Of a stretch of DNA of 44,145 nucleotides, positions 31,585 through 39,621 are shown one piece after another; positions within the stretch are counted from its first letter, which is position 1, and every line of letters starts with the position of its first letter. A program made the translations under genes and the position numbers. Below the pieces are notes generated by a model. That model saw nothing but the letters and a program-made list of their open reading frames with translations, was not told where the DNA came from and ran no database searches. The stretch covers positions 1-44,145 of the forward strand of contig JBGSYN010000217.1 of assembly GCA_041750975.1 (NCBI GenBank), read 5' to 3'. The stretch comes from JBGSYN01 sp041750975. GTDB lineage: Bacteria > Pseudomonadota > Alphaproteobacteria > Geminicoccales > Geminicoccaceae.

Positions 31585-32526
31585 ATGAAGCTCCTCGGTT
31601 TCGCTGCCGCTGCAATCGTCGCCGGCAGCATGATGGCGCCGGCTCAGGCGCAGGAAGACATTCGCATTGTTGTTGTCACCCACGGCCAGGCCGCCTCCGG
31701 TTTTTGGTCGGTGGCCAAGCGCGGCGTCGATGACGCCGATGCCGATCTCGCCGACACCACGGTCGAGTATCGCGCCCCCGAGACCTACGACATGATCACC
31801 ATGGCGCAGCTGATCGACGCGGCGGTGGCGTCGCAGCCCGACGGTCTGGTGGTGTCGATCCCGGATGCGGATGCCCTGGGCGATTCGATCCGGGCTGCCG
31901 TGGCTGCCGGAATCCCCGTAATCTCGATGAATTCGGGCAGCGACGTCGCGCGCGATCTCGGCGCACTCCTTCATGTCGGGCAGACCGAATATGAGGCGGG
32001 TGTCGGCGGCGGCGAAAAGTTCGCCGAGGCTGGTGTTACCAAGGCTGCCTGTGTCAACCAGGAAGTCGGCAATGTCGCCCTCGATCTGCGCTGCGAAGGC
32101 TTTGAAGTGGGCCTGGGCGGCGATGCCGAAGTCGATGTCATCGCGACGTCGATCGATCCGGTCGAAGTCAAGAACGCGGTCATGGCCTATCTGACCGCCA
32201 ATCCCGAGACCGAAGGCCTCTTCATCCTCGGCTCGGATCCCGCCATGCCCGCCCTCGAAGCGGTCGAGGAATCCGGCATGCTGGAGCAGATGCAGGTTGC
32301 CACGTTCGACCTGTCCGCCCCGATTCTCGAGGCTGTGCGTGACGGCAAGATGGATTTCGCCATCGACCAGCAGCAATACATGCAGGGCTATCTGCCGGTG
32401 GTGATGCTCCGCCTCTATCACAAATACGGCCTGATCCCGGGCGCCGATGTGCTGACTGGCCCGGGCTTTGTCACACCTGACAACGCCGCCAACGTGATCG
32501 ATTGGTCCGCCAAAGGTTACCGTTAG
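31585..32526 (+). CDS. Sugar ABC transporter substrate-binding protein (ribose type)
   Basis: A 313-residue periplasmic binding protein of the RbsB-like (Peripla_BP_4) group. A signal peptide ends at APAQA-QE. The mature protein begins IRIVVVTHGQAASGFW, then DMITMAQLIDAAVASQPDGLVVSIPD, IPVISMNSGSD, GLFILGSDPAMPALEAVEE and DFAIDQQQYMQGYLPVVML. The final D-Q-Q-Q-Y-x-Q-G-Y pattern is typical of sugar and polyol binders. It delivers ligand to the permease encoded next. The ATG has a strong GGAGG site 8 bases upstream. A stable hairpin follows the stop. Confidence 0.92.
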   Translation: MKLLGFAAAAIVAGSMMAPAQAQEDIRIVVVTHGQAASGFWSVAKRGVDDADADLADTTVEYRAPETYDMITMAQLIDAAVASQPDGLVVSIPDADALGDSIRAAVAAGIPVISMNSGSDVARDLGALLHVGQTEYEAGVGGGEKFAEAGVTKAACVNQEVGNVALDLRCEGFEVGLGGDAEVDVIATSIDPVEVKNAVMAYLTANPETEGLFILGSDPAMPALEAVEESGMLEQMQVATFDLSAPILEAVRDGKMDFAIDQQQYMQGYLPVVMLRLYHKYGLIPGADVLTGPGFVTPDNAANVIDWSAKGYR

Positions 32527-32551
32527 ACCGGACCATCGGTGAATCATGACG

Positions 32552-32588
32552 TCGAGGGCTCGGTGCGGCCAGCCGTGCCGGCCCTCGA
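32552..32588 (+). other. Intercistronic hairpin between binding-protein and permease genes
   Basis: TCGAGGGC (32552-32559) pairs with GCCCTCGA (32581-32588), and the intervening bases pair further (CGG...CCG, CGGC...GCCG), making a long stem. Such elements commonly stabilise the binding-protein message or partly terminate transcription, so that this protein is made in excess over the permease. Confidence 0.5.
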
Positions 32589-32618
32589 TTCGATCCTGGG
32601 GGCAGGAGTGAAGAGGTC

Positions 32619-33719
32619 ATGGCGACACAGCCGCTGATTGACGAACGTGTCCGCGACGTCTCGTTCCTGAGCAAGCTCCTGGCGCGGCCGGAGCTCGGTG
32701 CGATGGCCGGCACGGTCTTCGTCATTATCTTCTTCGCCATCGTCGCGGGCGGCAGCGGCATGTTCAGCATTCGTGGCGTCATCAACTTCCTCGAGGTCTC
32801 GGCGCAACTCGGCATCATTGCGACAGCCGCGGCCCTTTTGATGATCGGCGGCGAGTTCGACCTTTCGGTGGGCTCGATGATCGCCTTTGCCGGTGTCGCC
32901 ATCGCCATCCCGGCGTCGATGCTCGGCTGGCCGATGTGGCTTTGCATTGCGCTTGCCTTCGCGCTCGCCGTGCTGGTCGGCTATTGCAATGGCTGGCTGG
33001 TCGTGACCACCGGACTGCCATCCTTCATCGTCACGCTGGCCGGATTGTTTGCACTGAGAGGCCTGACGGTCGGCATCACTCGCTCGGTCACGGGCCGCAC
33101 CCAGATTCCCGGCTTGAAGGATGCTGCCGAAGCGGATTGGCTGGCACCGTGGTTCGGCGGCGAGGCCTTCCAGGGTGCCTTTGTCTGGCTCGCCCAAAAC
33201 GACCTGATCGGCAAGCTTCCGAATGGGGCGCCTGTCGCCAGCGGCGTGCCGATGTCGATCCTTTGGTGGATCCTGCTCACGGCGCTCGCCACCTGGGTTC
33301 TGCTGCGCACCAAATACGGCAACTGGATCTTCGCCGCCGGCGGCGACAAGGTGGCGGCCCGTAATGTCGGAGTGCCGGTCAAAGCCGTCAAAATCGCACT
33401 CTTTATCGGCACCGCCGTCGCCGCCACCATCTTCGCGACCTGCCAGGTCACGGATTTCGGCTCCGCCGACACCCAGCGTGGCATCCTCAAGGAGCTGGAG
33501 GCCATCGTCGCCGTCGTCATCGGCGGCACACTCCTGACCGGCGGCTACGGCTCCGCGATCGGGGCCGCCTTCGGCGCCCTCATCTTCGGCATGGTGCAGA
33601 TGGGCATCTTCTACACCGGGGTCGACACCGACTGGTTCAAGGTCTTTGTCGGGGCGATGGTGCTGGTTGCGGTACTCTTCAACAACTATGTCCGCAAGCA
33701 TGCGACGGACTCACGCTGA
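32619..33719 (+). CDS. Sugar ABC transporter permease (RbsC/XylH type)
   Basis: A 366-residue inner-membrane protein with about ten hydrophobic segments. Family marks include LLMIGGEFDLSVGSMIAFAG, the highly conserved G-G-x-D-L-S-V-G motif of ribose-type permeases. Also present are NGWLVVTTGLPSFIVTLAGL, KYGNWIFAAGGDKVAARNVGVPV with the ATPase-docking loop, and VVIGGTLLTGGYGSAIGAAFGALIFGMVQMGI. It forms the channel for the sugar delivered by the preceding binding protein. Its stop overlaps the start of the ATPase gene (TGATG). Confidence 0.93.
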   Translation: MATQPLIDERVRDVSFLSKLLARPELGAMAGTVFVIIFFAIVAGGSGMFSIRGVINFLEVSAQLGIIATAAALLMIGGEFDLSVGSMIAFAGVAIAIPASMLGWPMWLCIALAFALAVLVGYCNGWLVVTTGLPSFIVTLAGLFALRGLTVGITRSVTGRTQIPGLKDAAEADWLAPWFGGEAFQGAFVWLAQNDLIGKLPNGAPVASGVPMSILWWILLTALATWVLLRTKYGNWIFAAGGDKVAARNVGVPVKAVKIALFIGTAVAATIFATCQVTDFGSADTQRGILKELEAIVAVVIGGTLLTGGYGSAIGAAFGALIFGMVQMGIFYTGVDTDWFKVFVGAMVLVAVLFNNYVRKHATDSR

Positions 33720-34516
33720 TGGCCGGCGAACTCCTGATCGACGTCAAGGACATTTCCAAGCATTTCGGCTCCGTCATCGCCCTCAACGGCGTCTCGATGC
33801 AGGTCTATGCGGGCGAGGTCCACTGCCTCCTTGGCGACAATGGCGCCGGCAAATCCACCCTCATCAAAACCCTGGCAGGCGTGCATCAGCCGACCGCCGG
33901 CCAGATTCTCGTTGATGGTACCGCCGCTCTCTTCGACAGTCCGCGAGACGCCCTCGATCTCGGCATCGCCACGGTCTATCAGGACCTCGCCATGGTGCCG
34001 CTGATGAGCATCACGCGGAATTTCTTCATGGGCCGCGAGCCGAGCAAGGGCGTAGGCATTCTGCACCGGCTCGACTTTGATCGGGCCAACGCCGTCGCCA
34101 AGGAGGAGATGGCCAAGATCGGCATCGATGTGCGCGATCCCTCCCAGGCCGTCGGCACCCTCTCGGGTGGCGAACGTCAATGTGTAGCGATCGCCCGGGC
34201 CGTCTATTTCGGCGCCAAATGCCTGATCCTCGACGAGCCGACCTCCGCCCTCGGCGTCAAGCAGGCCTCGATCGTGCTGCGCTATGTCGCCCAGGCGCGG
34301 ACCCGTAATCTCGGCGTCATCTTCATCACCCACAACGTCCATCACGCCTGGGCGGTCGGCGACAAGTTCACCGTCCTCAATCGCGGCCAGACGATGGGCA
34401 CCTACCCGAAAGACGCCATCACCCGCGATGAACTCCTCAACATGATGGCCGGCGGCCGCGAACTCGAAGAACTCAGCGCCGAACTCGAAGAATTCACGGC
34501 TGACGCTGCGGCATAG
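33719..34516 (+). CDS. Sugar ABC transporter ATP-binding protein (single-domain, FrcA-like)
   Basis: A 265-residue ATPase. Walker A is GDNGAGKST, the Q-loop is in VYQDLAMVP, the signature is LSGGERQ, Walker B is CLILDEPTSALG and the switch His is in FITHNVHHAW. Ribose-type ATPases are often double (RbsA, about 500 residues). This one has one domain, as in the FrcABC fructose importer, so it should work as a homodimer. The acidic C-terminal tail (ELEELSAELEEFTADAAA) is unusual. It overlaps the permease stop by one base and closes the amino-sugar cassette. Confidence 0.92.
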   Translation: MAGELLIDVKDISKHFGSVIALNGVSMQVYAGEVHCLLGDNGAGKSTLIKTLAGVHQPTAGQILVDGTAALFDSPRDALDLGIATVYQDLAMVPLMSITRNFFMGREPSKGVGILHRLDFDRANAVAKEEMAKIGIDVRDPSQAVGTLSGGERQCVAIARAVYFGAKCLILDEPTSALGVKQASIVLRYVAQARTRNLGVIFITHNVHHAWAVGDKFTVLNRGQTMGTYPKDAITRDELLNMMAGGRELEELSAELEEFTADAAA

Positions 34517-34678
34517 TTCTGCAGCGGGAGACTTGCCCGGGGCAAAGAAATTTGGCCCGCGATGATCCAGCCGGGGCCCAAATTGACCCCCGTGGAATGT
34601 TGCTTGTGTGCTTTCCGATCTCCAGGCAGGCCACCGCTGGGCCAAGGATTGGTTTTTTCTACGGCCCGCAGACGAACC

Positions 34679-34713
34679 TTGCTTAAGGGCCGGAAGCGGG
34701 TATATACCCGCTT
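34679..34713 (+). promoter_or_regulatory. marR promoter with perfect 20-bp palindromic operator
   Basis: AAGCGGGTATATACCCGCTT at 34694-34713 is a perfect palindrome ending one base before the MarR start codon. Its centre contains a -10-like TATATA (34701-34706), with TTGCTT (34679-34684) 16 bases upstream as a -35. Transcription from it would begin near 34712-34715, giving an essentially leaderless message. A dimeric regulator bound here would block the promoter, so autorepression is likely. Confidence 0.6.
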
Positions 34714-34714
34714 C

Positions 34715-35116
34715 ATGCTTAGTGATCCTTGCCTCTGCACGTCTCTGCGGCGCGCCGCTCATGTCAGCAGCGCATTTTACGATGCGGCGCTAGCGCCATC
34801 GGGGCTGAAGGTGACGATGTACCGGCTGATGAAGACCGTTCGCGGCAACGAGGATCTCACGCTGACCGGCCTCGCTGCCAAACTGGATCTCGATCGTTCG
34901 ACGCTGGGTCGGAATCTTACCGTGCTCGAACGGCGCGGCCTGATCCGGCGGACGGATCGCGCGGACGAGCGGGCCTCGGGGGTCGAGTTGACCGATACCG
35001 GTGCCGCCGCGCTGCAAACGGCTGAACCTTTATGGCGTGATGCTCAGGAGATGATGCGCAACCGTCTCGGCGCCGCGGACGACCTGCTTGAACTCCTGAA
35101 ACGTGTGGAGGGCTAG
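34715..35116 (+). CDS. MarR-family transcriptional regulator
   Basis: A 133-residue winged-helix regulator. The core is readable: GLKVTMYRLMKTVRGNEDLTL, TGLAAKLDLDRSTLGRNLTVLERRGLIRR (helix-turn-helix, recognition helix and following strand), and the wing TDRADERASGVELTDTGAAAL. MarR proteins are ligand-responsive dimers that usually repress neighbouring efflux or catabolic genes. The ATG at 34715 is chosen over the open frame from 34562 because homologous residues begin here and the palindromic operator lies immediately upstream. No Shine-Dalgarno is present, which fits leaderless translation. The stop abuts the MFS start. Confidence 0.88.
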   Translation: MLSDPCLCTSLRRAAHVSSAFYDAALAPSGLKVTMYRLMKTVRGNEDLTLTGLAAKLDLDRSTLGRNLTVLERRGLIRRTDRADERASGVELTDTGAAALQTAEPLWRDAQEMMRNRLGAADDLLELLKRVEG

Positions 35117-36397
35117 ATGACGGGGAAAACGCCACTAAGCGTACGCAAAAGCGGGTATATACAACAATCCGCAGCGCCACCCTCCATGACTGGATGGGGC
35201 ACTGCGCTCGTGGCACTTTGCTGCGGCGCGACGATCCTCCTGTTCTCTCTTGGCATACGCCACACCTTCGGCCTGTTCCTTCAGCCTGTGACGACGGACT
35301 TGCAATGGGGGCGCGAGACCTTCGCCTTCGGCGTCGCGCTCCAGAACCTCGTCTGGGGTATCGCTCAGCCCTTCACCGGTATGATCGCCGACCGGTTCGG
35401 CGCGGTCCGGGTGGTGGTGGGTGGGGCACTGCTTTACATCGCTGGACTGCTGGTGATGGCGGGAGCGGATACGTCACTGCCTTTCACGCTCGGGGCCGGT
35501 CTCCTCATCGGTCTCGGCCTTTCCGGCACTACGTTTCCCGTGGTCTTCGGGACGATCAGCCGCCTCGTTCCGCCGGAACGCCGCAGCCTGGCAATGGGGA
35601 TCGCGATGTCGGTCGGCTCCTTCGGGCAGTTCATCATGCTCCCGGCGGCGCTCACCCTCCTGACGGTGCTCGAATGGCGCGGGGCGATGGTCGGCTTTGC
35701 GCTGCTGGCGGCGGCGATGATCCCGTTGGCCTTCGGCCTCGGTGAACGACGCGACCGATCGGCCGATCCCCACGCCGTGTCACAGACGGCAATGGCCGCA
35801 TTGCGTGAGGCGCTGGCGATGCGTGACTTCTGGCTATTGTCGCTGGGATTCTTCGCCTGCGGGTTTCAGGTCGTCTTTATTGCGACCCACCTTCCGGCCT
35901 TCCTTGCCGATCGCGGCGTCGGCGCGGGCGCGGCGACGATCGTGCTGGCGCTGATCGGTCTCGTCAACATCGCTGGCACCTACTACGCCGGCCTTTGGGG
36001 CGGACGACGCAGCAAGCCGATGCTGCTCTCATGCATCTATCTCGGCCGCGCCGCCGCGATTGCTGCCTTCGTGCTGCTGCCGGTCACGGAATACTCGGCC
36101 TATGCCTTCGGCGCAGTCATGGGCTTCTTCTGGCTATCGACGGTGCCGTTGACCAACGGGACGATCGCTTCGGTCTGGGGCGTCCGACATATGTCGATGC
36201 TGGGCGGCGTGGTCTTCCTCGCGCACCAGCTCGGATCGTTCGCCGGCGGCTGGATGGGTGGACTGCTCTACGACCGGACGGGTTCCTACGATGCTGCATG
36301 GGGCGTCGCGATCGGGCTCAGCATTATCGCAGCGCTTCTCAATTTGCCGATTCGCGAGCTTACCGTCGCCGATCGCAAGATCGCGGCCACGGCATGA
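35117..36397 (+). CDS. MFS transporter, 12-helix, regulated by the adjacent MarR protein
   Basis: A 426-residue major-facilitator transporter with about 12 transmembrane helices. Family features: FAFGVALQNLVWGIAQPFTG, the A-like motif GMIADRFGAVRVVVGG after helix 2, GLGLSGTTFPVVFGTISRLVPPERR, and a second-half loop AGLWGGRRSKP. It resembles the CynX/NimT/oxalate-formate antiporter-like group. The substrate is unknown. GGAGGG at 35107-35112 supports the ATG at 35117, directly after the marR stop. If that start is right, a second operator-like copy lies inside codons 11-16. An alternative ATG at 35186, where the first helix begins, would place the copy upstream. Confidence 0.88.
   Translation: MTGKTPLSVRKSGYIQQSAAPPSMTGWGTALVALCCGATILLFSLGIRHTFGLFLQPVTTDLQWGRETFAFGVALQNLVWGIAQPFTGMIADRFGAVRVVVGGALLYIAGLLVMAGADTSLPFTLGAGLLIGLGLSGTTFPVVFGTISRLVPPERRSLAMGIAMSVGSFGQFIMLPAALTLLTVLEWRGAMVGFALLAAAMIPLAFGLGERRDRSADPHAVSQTAMAALREALAMRDFWLLSLGFFACGFQVVFIATHLPAFLADRGVGAGAATIVLALIGLVNIAGTYYAGLWGGRRSKPMLLSCIYLGRAAAIAAFVLLPVTEYSAYAFGAVMGFFWLSTVPLTNGTIASVWGVRHMSMLGGVVFLAHQLGSFAGGWMGGLLYDRTGSYDAAWGVAIGLSIIAALLNLPIRELTVADRKIAATA
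35149..35162 (+). promoter_or_regulatory. Second, partial copy of the MarR operator
   Basis: AAGCGGGTATATAC repeats 14 of the 20 bases of the palindrome at 34694-34713 exactly, including the TATATA centre, but lacks the right arm. It sits 24 bases before the alternative MFS start at 35186. A third short match, GGGTATAT, is at 36845-36852. Confidence 0.45.
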
Positions 36398-36472
36398 CGC
36401 CGCTCCGCATCTTGGTCGGTTCGATGGGCGCTCTCGTCGGCCTGATGTAGCCGGTTGCAATCATGCTGAGCC

Positions 36473-36607
36473 ATGCTCGCAATCATCGGGGTTTTCGCGC
36501 TCACATTAAGTGCGACGATGATTGTGGCGATGCTCGGATTACATGCGACCATGCGCACATTATTTGCGACGCGCTCGCATTCATCGGCGTTTGCTCAGAC
36601 TGCGTGA
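36473..36607 (+). CDS. Possible 44-residue single-helix membrane peptide
   Basis: Begins MLAIIGVFALTLSATMIVAM and ends in a polar Arg/Ser/Thr tail. Residues ~2-23 would make one transmembrane helix. There is no strong ribosome-binding site and no family is recognised. It may be a chance ORF. Confidence 0.25.
   Translation: MLAIIGVFALTLSATMIVAMLGLHATMRTLFATRSHSSAFAQTA
36502..36571. repeat. Imperfect 16-bp direct repeat
   Basis: CACATTAAGTGCGACG (36502-36517) and CACATTATTTGCGACG (36556-36571) differ at two adjacent bases and are 54 bases apart, both inside the possible small membrane ORF. A looser ACATGCGACC lies between them (36541-36550). Confidence 0.35.
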
Positions 36608-36620
36608 GAATGACCCCTGG

Positions 36621-36803
36621 CTACAGCGGCAGACCCGCGCCGCGCATGGCCTCGCTCAGCTCGGCGGTGTGGTTGGCGTCCAGCTTGCCCTTCAGAAAGC
36701 GCCGTATTTCAGATGGTTTGGCGCGGGGCTGGATTTTCGGGATCTGCCGTTCGTTGCGCCCGGCGACAACGACCGAGTTGCGGATGGAACTGCGGTTGGC
36801 CTG
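36621..36803 (-). pseudogene. Unrecognised ORF fragment resembling a protein C-terminus
   Basis: Sixty open codons on the minus strand lie between a TGA at 36804 and a TAG at 36621, with no ATG, GTG or TTG near the beginning. The translation includes IRNSVVVAGRNERQIPKI, KPSEIRRFLKGKLDANHT and AELSEAMRGAGLPL, and has the balanced composition of real coding sequence. I could not name the family. It is most likely the 3' end of a lost gene. Confidence 0.25.
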
Positions 36804-36904
36804 TCAGACTTGAATGTCTGCTTCGATAAGTGTTGGTGCAAATAGGGTATATCCTTCTGGCACGTTGCAAGGCATCGCACAGTCGGTTCTTTTGCCTAGA
36901 CACT

Positions 36905-36920
36905 TAAAACCATCGTTTTA
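36905..36920. promoter_or_regulatory. Candidate TetR operator
   Basis: TAAAAC-CATC-GTTTTA: two perfect 6-bp arms around a 4-bp spacer, 11 bases before the TetR start codon. Spacing and position are typical for autoregulation by TetR-family dimers. Confidence 0.45.
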
Positions 36921-36931
36921 CATGCGTCGCC

Positions 36932-37462
36932 ATGGATATTGGGATTCGGATCATAGCCGCCGTAGAACGGTTGTTCGACACCAACGGCTTCGTCGCAACC
37001 GGGATGGACCGCCTGACGCAGGCGTCAGATGTGTCGAGCCGGACACTCTACAAACACTTCGGCAGCAAGACCGGCCTGATGACGGCGGTGCTGAGCGCCC
37101 GCGACGCGCGTTTCCTGCGACGTCTCGACGTGCGCGGCGTTGTGGCGCTGTTCGATGCATTGGAGGACTGGATGCGCGTGGAGGGCACACGCGGGTGTCT
37201 CTTCCTCCGGACAGCGGGCGAGACCGGCGGTAGGGATGCGGGGATCACCGCCGTGATCTATGCGCACAAGAAAGCCTTGCATCGGAGGCTTGGCGAGATC
37301 GTCGAGGTTGAGGTCGGAAGGACCGACGAAGACCTAGCGGAACAGATCCTTTTTCTGTTCGAGGGCGCAACGGCGGAAGCCATCTATCGAGGCCCCGAGG
37401 TCGTCTCGACGGCGCGGACGGCAGCCGAGGCGCTGATCCGCGATGCGCGTCCGTCGGCGTGA
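36932..37462 (+). CDS. TetR/AcrR-family transcriptional regulator
   Basis: A 176-residue regulator. The N-terminal helix-turn-helix is standard: RIIAAVERLFDTNGFVATGMDRLTQASDVSSRTLYKHFGSKTGLMTAVL in the order helix 1 to helix 4 (about residues 6-54), with the recognition segment SSRTLYKHFGSK. The C-terminal half is the ligand-binding helical domain, including RGCLFLRTAGE, a segment common in regulators of SDR/efflux genes. The start codon lies just after a TAAAAC/GTTTTA palindrome. Its stop overlaps the GTG start of the MFS gene by 4 bases, so the regulator and its likely target transporter are coupled. Confidence 0.9.
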   Translation: MDIGIRIIAAVERLFDTNGFVATGMDRLTQASDVSSRTLYKHFGSKTGLMTAVLSARDARFLRRLDVRGVVALFDALEDWMRVEGTRGCLFLRTAGETGGRDAGITAVIYAHKKALHRRLGEIVEVEVGRTDEDLAEQILFLFEGATAEAIYRGPEVVSTARTAAEALIRDARPSA

Positions 37463-38603
37463 CGCCCACTCTGCGGCTCCGGGCGACCGGGTTCGCGCTG
37501 ATCGCGGTCTGCTATGGGTTCGCCCGCTTCGCCTTCGGCTTATTCCTACCCGAGATCAGGATTGCTCTGGCACTCTCCCCGACGATCGGCGGTCTGATCG
37601 CCGGGGGCTCGTTCCTGGGGTACTGCATCGCAATCGTGGCCTCCGCTTGGCTTACCGAGCGCTACGGCGCACGCCCGGTCGCTGTCAGCGCGGGTCTCGT
37701 CGCCGCGATGGGACTGGCCCTGATCGCGGCGTCGCCATCGGCACCCGTCCTCGCTGCGGCCGTCCTCTTTGCGGGATCGAGCACGGGACTGGCCTCGCCG
37801 CCCCTGGCCGCTGCGGTGGCCCATGCCGTCCGCCCTGAGCGGCGAGATGCGATCAACACCGTCATGAACGCCGGTACCAGCGCGGGCGTAGCTCTCTCCG
37901 GCCCGGTCGCGCTGCTGCTCGGAACGGACTGGCGGCTTGCCTTCGCGATCTTCGCTGGGGCCAGCCTTGTCGTGACCGTCGCGGCCTTCGCCTTCGTCCC
38001 CTCGGGCGGGCCACGCGAGGCCCCACGTCGCGAGGCTTGCCGAAGCTTTCAGACGAACTTCTCCGGCTCGTCATCGCGGCCTTCCTAACGGGCGTGGCCA
38101 GCACGGCAATTTGGTCCTTCGGCGGCGAACTGGTAGCTCGGTCGCTCGAGTGGACGGGGCAGTGGATCGGCATCCTCTGGATCGTCATCGGGACCGCCGG
38201 GGGGCTCGGCGCCTGCGCCGGGTCGCTGGTCGCCCGGTTCGGTGTGAACGCCACGCATGTCGCCTCGCTGATCGCCCTGACGGCCGCCATTGCCAGCGTC
38301 GGCTACTCGGGCACCACGGCAACCGTCGTCTTCGGCGGCGGGATGCTGTTCGGGGCCGCCTACATCACGCTGACCGGGGTCTATCTCGTTTGGGGCGTCT
38401 CCGCTTTGCCGGAGCGTCCGGCGACTGGGTTGACGATCGCCTTCCTCACGATCGCCATCGGGCAGACGGCCGGGGCACCAATCTTCGGGGTCCTGATCGA
38501 ACGGACGACCCCCGACTTCGCGGTGATGGCGTTCGCGGCGCTTGGGCTCTTCGCAAGCCTCAGCAAGCGCCGGCGGGACGCTCGATCGACCTCATCCACC
38601 TAG
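37459..38603 (+). pseudogene. MFS transporter (YbfB/YjiJ-like) split by a frameshift
   Basis: Two adjacent frames together encode one 12-helix MFS protein. 37459-38088 (GTG start) gives helices 1-6, beginning LRLRATGFALIAVCYGFARF and containing the loop motif WLTERYGARPVAV, then runs into frameshifted residues. 38037-38603 continues in the next frame with SDELLRLVIAAFLTGVAS, LEWTGQWIGILWIVIG and the last six helices. The switch lies in the cytoplasmic loop between helices 6 and 7 (about 38010-38050) and fits loss of a single base. No slippery sequence is obvious. Either the gene is inactive, the halves are made separately (TTG 38037), or the base is a sequencing error. Confidence 0.75.
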
Positions 38604-38707
38604 GCGCCCGAGGTGAAGCACGCGGTTTTCCAATAGGTGTAGCCGCTCGTGACCATCCTGCTCGACACCGTCTCCCTCTGCTTTTGACCCAGACACGAGG
38701 TTTATCC

Positions 38708-39469
38708 ATGTCCTTCGACGCTCTTTCCCTCGCCAAACCGTACCGCTCTCGTCACCGGTGGCTCGACCGGCATCGGCCTTGAAACGGCCCGCCTCCTGAC
38801 CGCACGCGGTGCAAAAGCCCTCGTCGCCGGGCGCGACCGAGGAAGGCATGACCGCGCTGCGTCCGAAGTGCCCGGCCTGCAGATTCTGCAATCCGATGCC
38901 GGTTCCGAGGGCGATGCCAATAGGTTGCGAGCCGAGGTCGAGGGCCGCTTCGGCACGCTCGACATCTTCGTGGTGAACGCCGGAATCTCGCCGTTCCAGT
39001 CGATGGGCGAGTGGGCCGCAGGCAAGTTCGACCAGCTTATGGCCATCAACGTCCGAGGCCCGTTCCTGCAGCTCCAAGCGCTCAAACCACTGATGAACGA
39101 AGGCGGGGCCGTCGTTCTCGTTTCCTCCATCGTCGCGCGGAAGGCGGGTGAGGCGGTGGCCGCCTACGGCTCCAACAAGGGAGCGGTGACGCTCCTGGGA
39201 ACAGCGTTGGTCAAGACCTTCGCCGACGGCGGGGTGCGGGTGAACACCGTCTCGCCCGGGCCTATCGACATCCCTGCCAGGACCAAGACCGGGCTGCCCG
39301 ACGACATCATCGCCGGAGTGAGAAAGGAACGCGCCAAGGCCAGTCCGCTGGGCCGCTACGGCACGCCCGCCGAGGTCGCCGAGGTGTGATCGCCTTCCCC
39401 GCATCTCCCGCCGCCTCCTACGTCGCGGGCGCCAATGACCTGATCGATGGCGGCATGCTGGCCGCCTGA
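38708..39469 (+). pseudogene. Short-chain dehydrogenase/reductase with two frameshifts
   Basis: The main frame encodes an SDR: cofactor motif TALVTGGSTGIGLETARLL (TGxxxGIG), NAGISPF, the catalytic Ser in VSSIVARKAG, YGSNK (YxxxK), and NTVSPGPIDIPA. The ATG at 38708 is in another frame; removing one A from the AAA at 38735-38737 joins MSFDALSLA to the Rossmann start. At the 3' end, GAGGTGTGATCG creates a premature TGA at 39387. Restoring one G (GTGGTG) continues the frame to AASYVAGANDLIDGGMLAA and the TGA at 39467. Enzyme type: NAD(P)-dependent oxidoreductase, substrate unknown. An ORF from about 38868 to 39389 would lack the cofactor site. Confidence 0.75.
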
Positions 39470-39621
39470 CACGGCCCACGATCTGTGCTGCGAAGTGTTT
39501 GAAGAGGGCCTGAGCGTCGCTTCCCGAACTCCCGTGCTACCTCGCCAGCCTTTCGGGGCAGAGAAATGAGGCGCTGCTTTGGCTTGAGTCACATGCCGAG
39601 GAATGATTTCACCGCGCGCGT

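Larger units (their letters stand above)
36398..36931. other. 534-bp region between the MarR-MFS and TetR-MFS units: remnants and repeats
   Basis: No full-length gene is present. It holds a possible 44-residue small membrane ORF (36473-36607), an imperfect direct repeat (36502-36517 and 36556-36571), a minus-strand C-terminal-looking ORF fragment (36621-36803), a GGGTATAT element (36845-36852) and a small palindrome before the TetR start. The mixture suggests decayed or rearranged DNA. Confidence 0.4.

Noticed and set aside
38592..39479. Minus-strand open frame of 295 codons over the SDR remnant
   Set aside because: The SDR motifs read on the plus strand across frames; the minus frame has no motif and only reflects codon bias.
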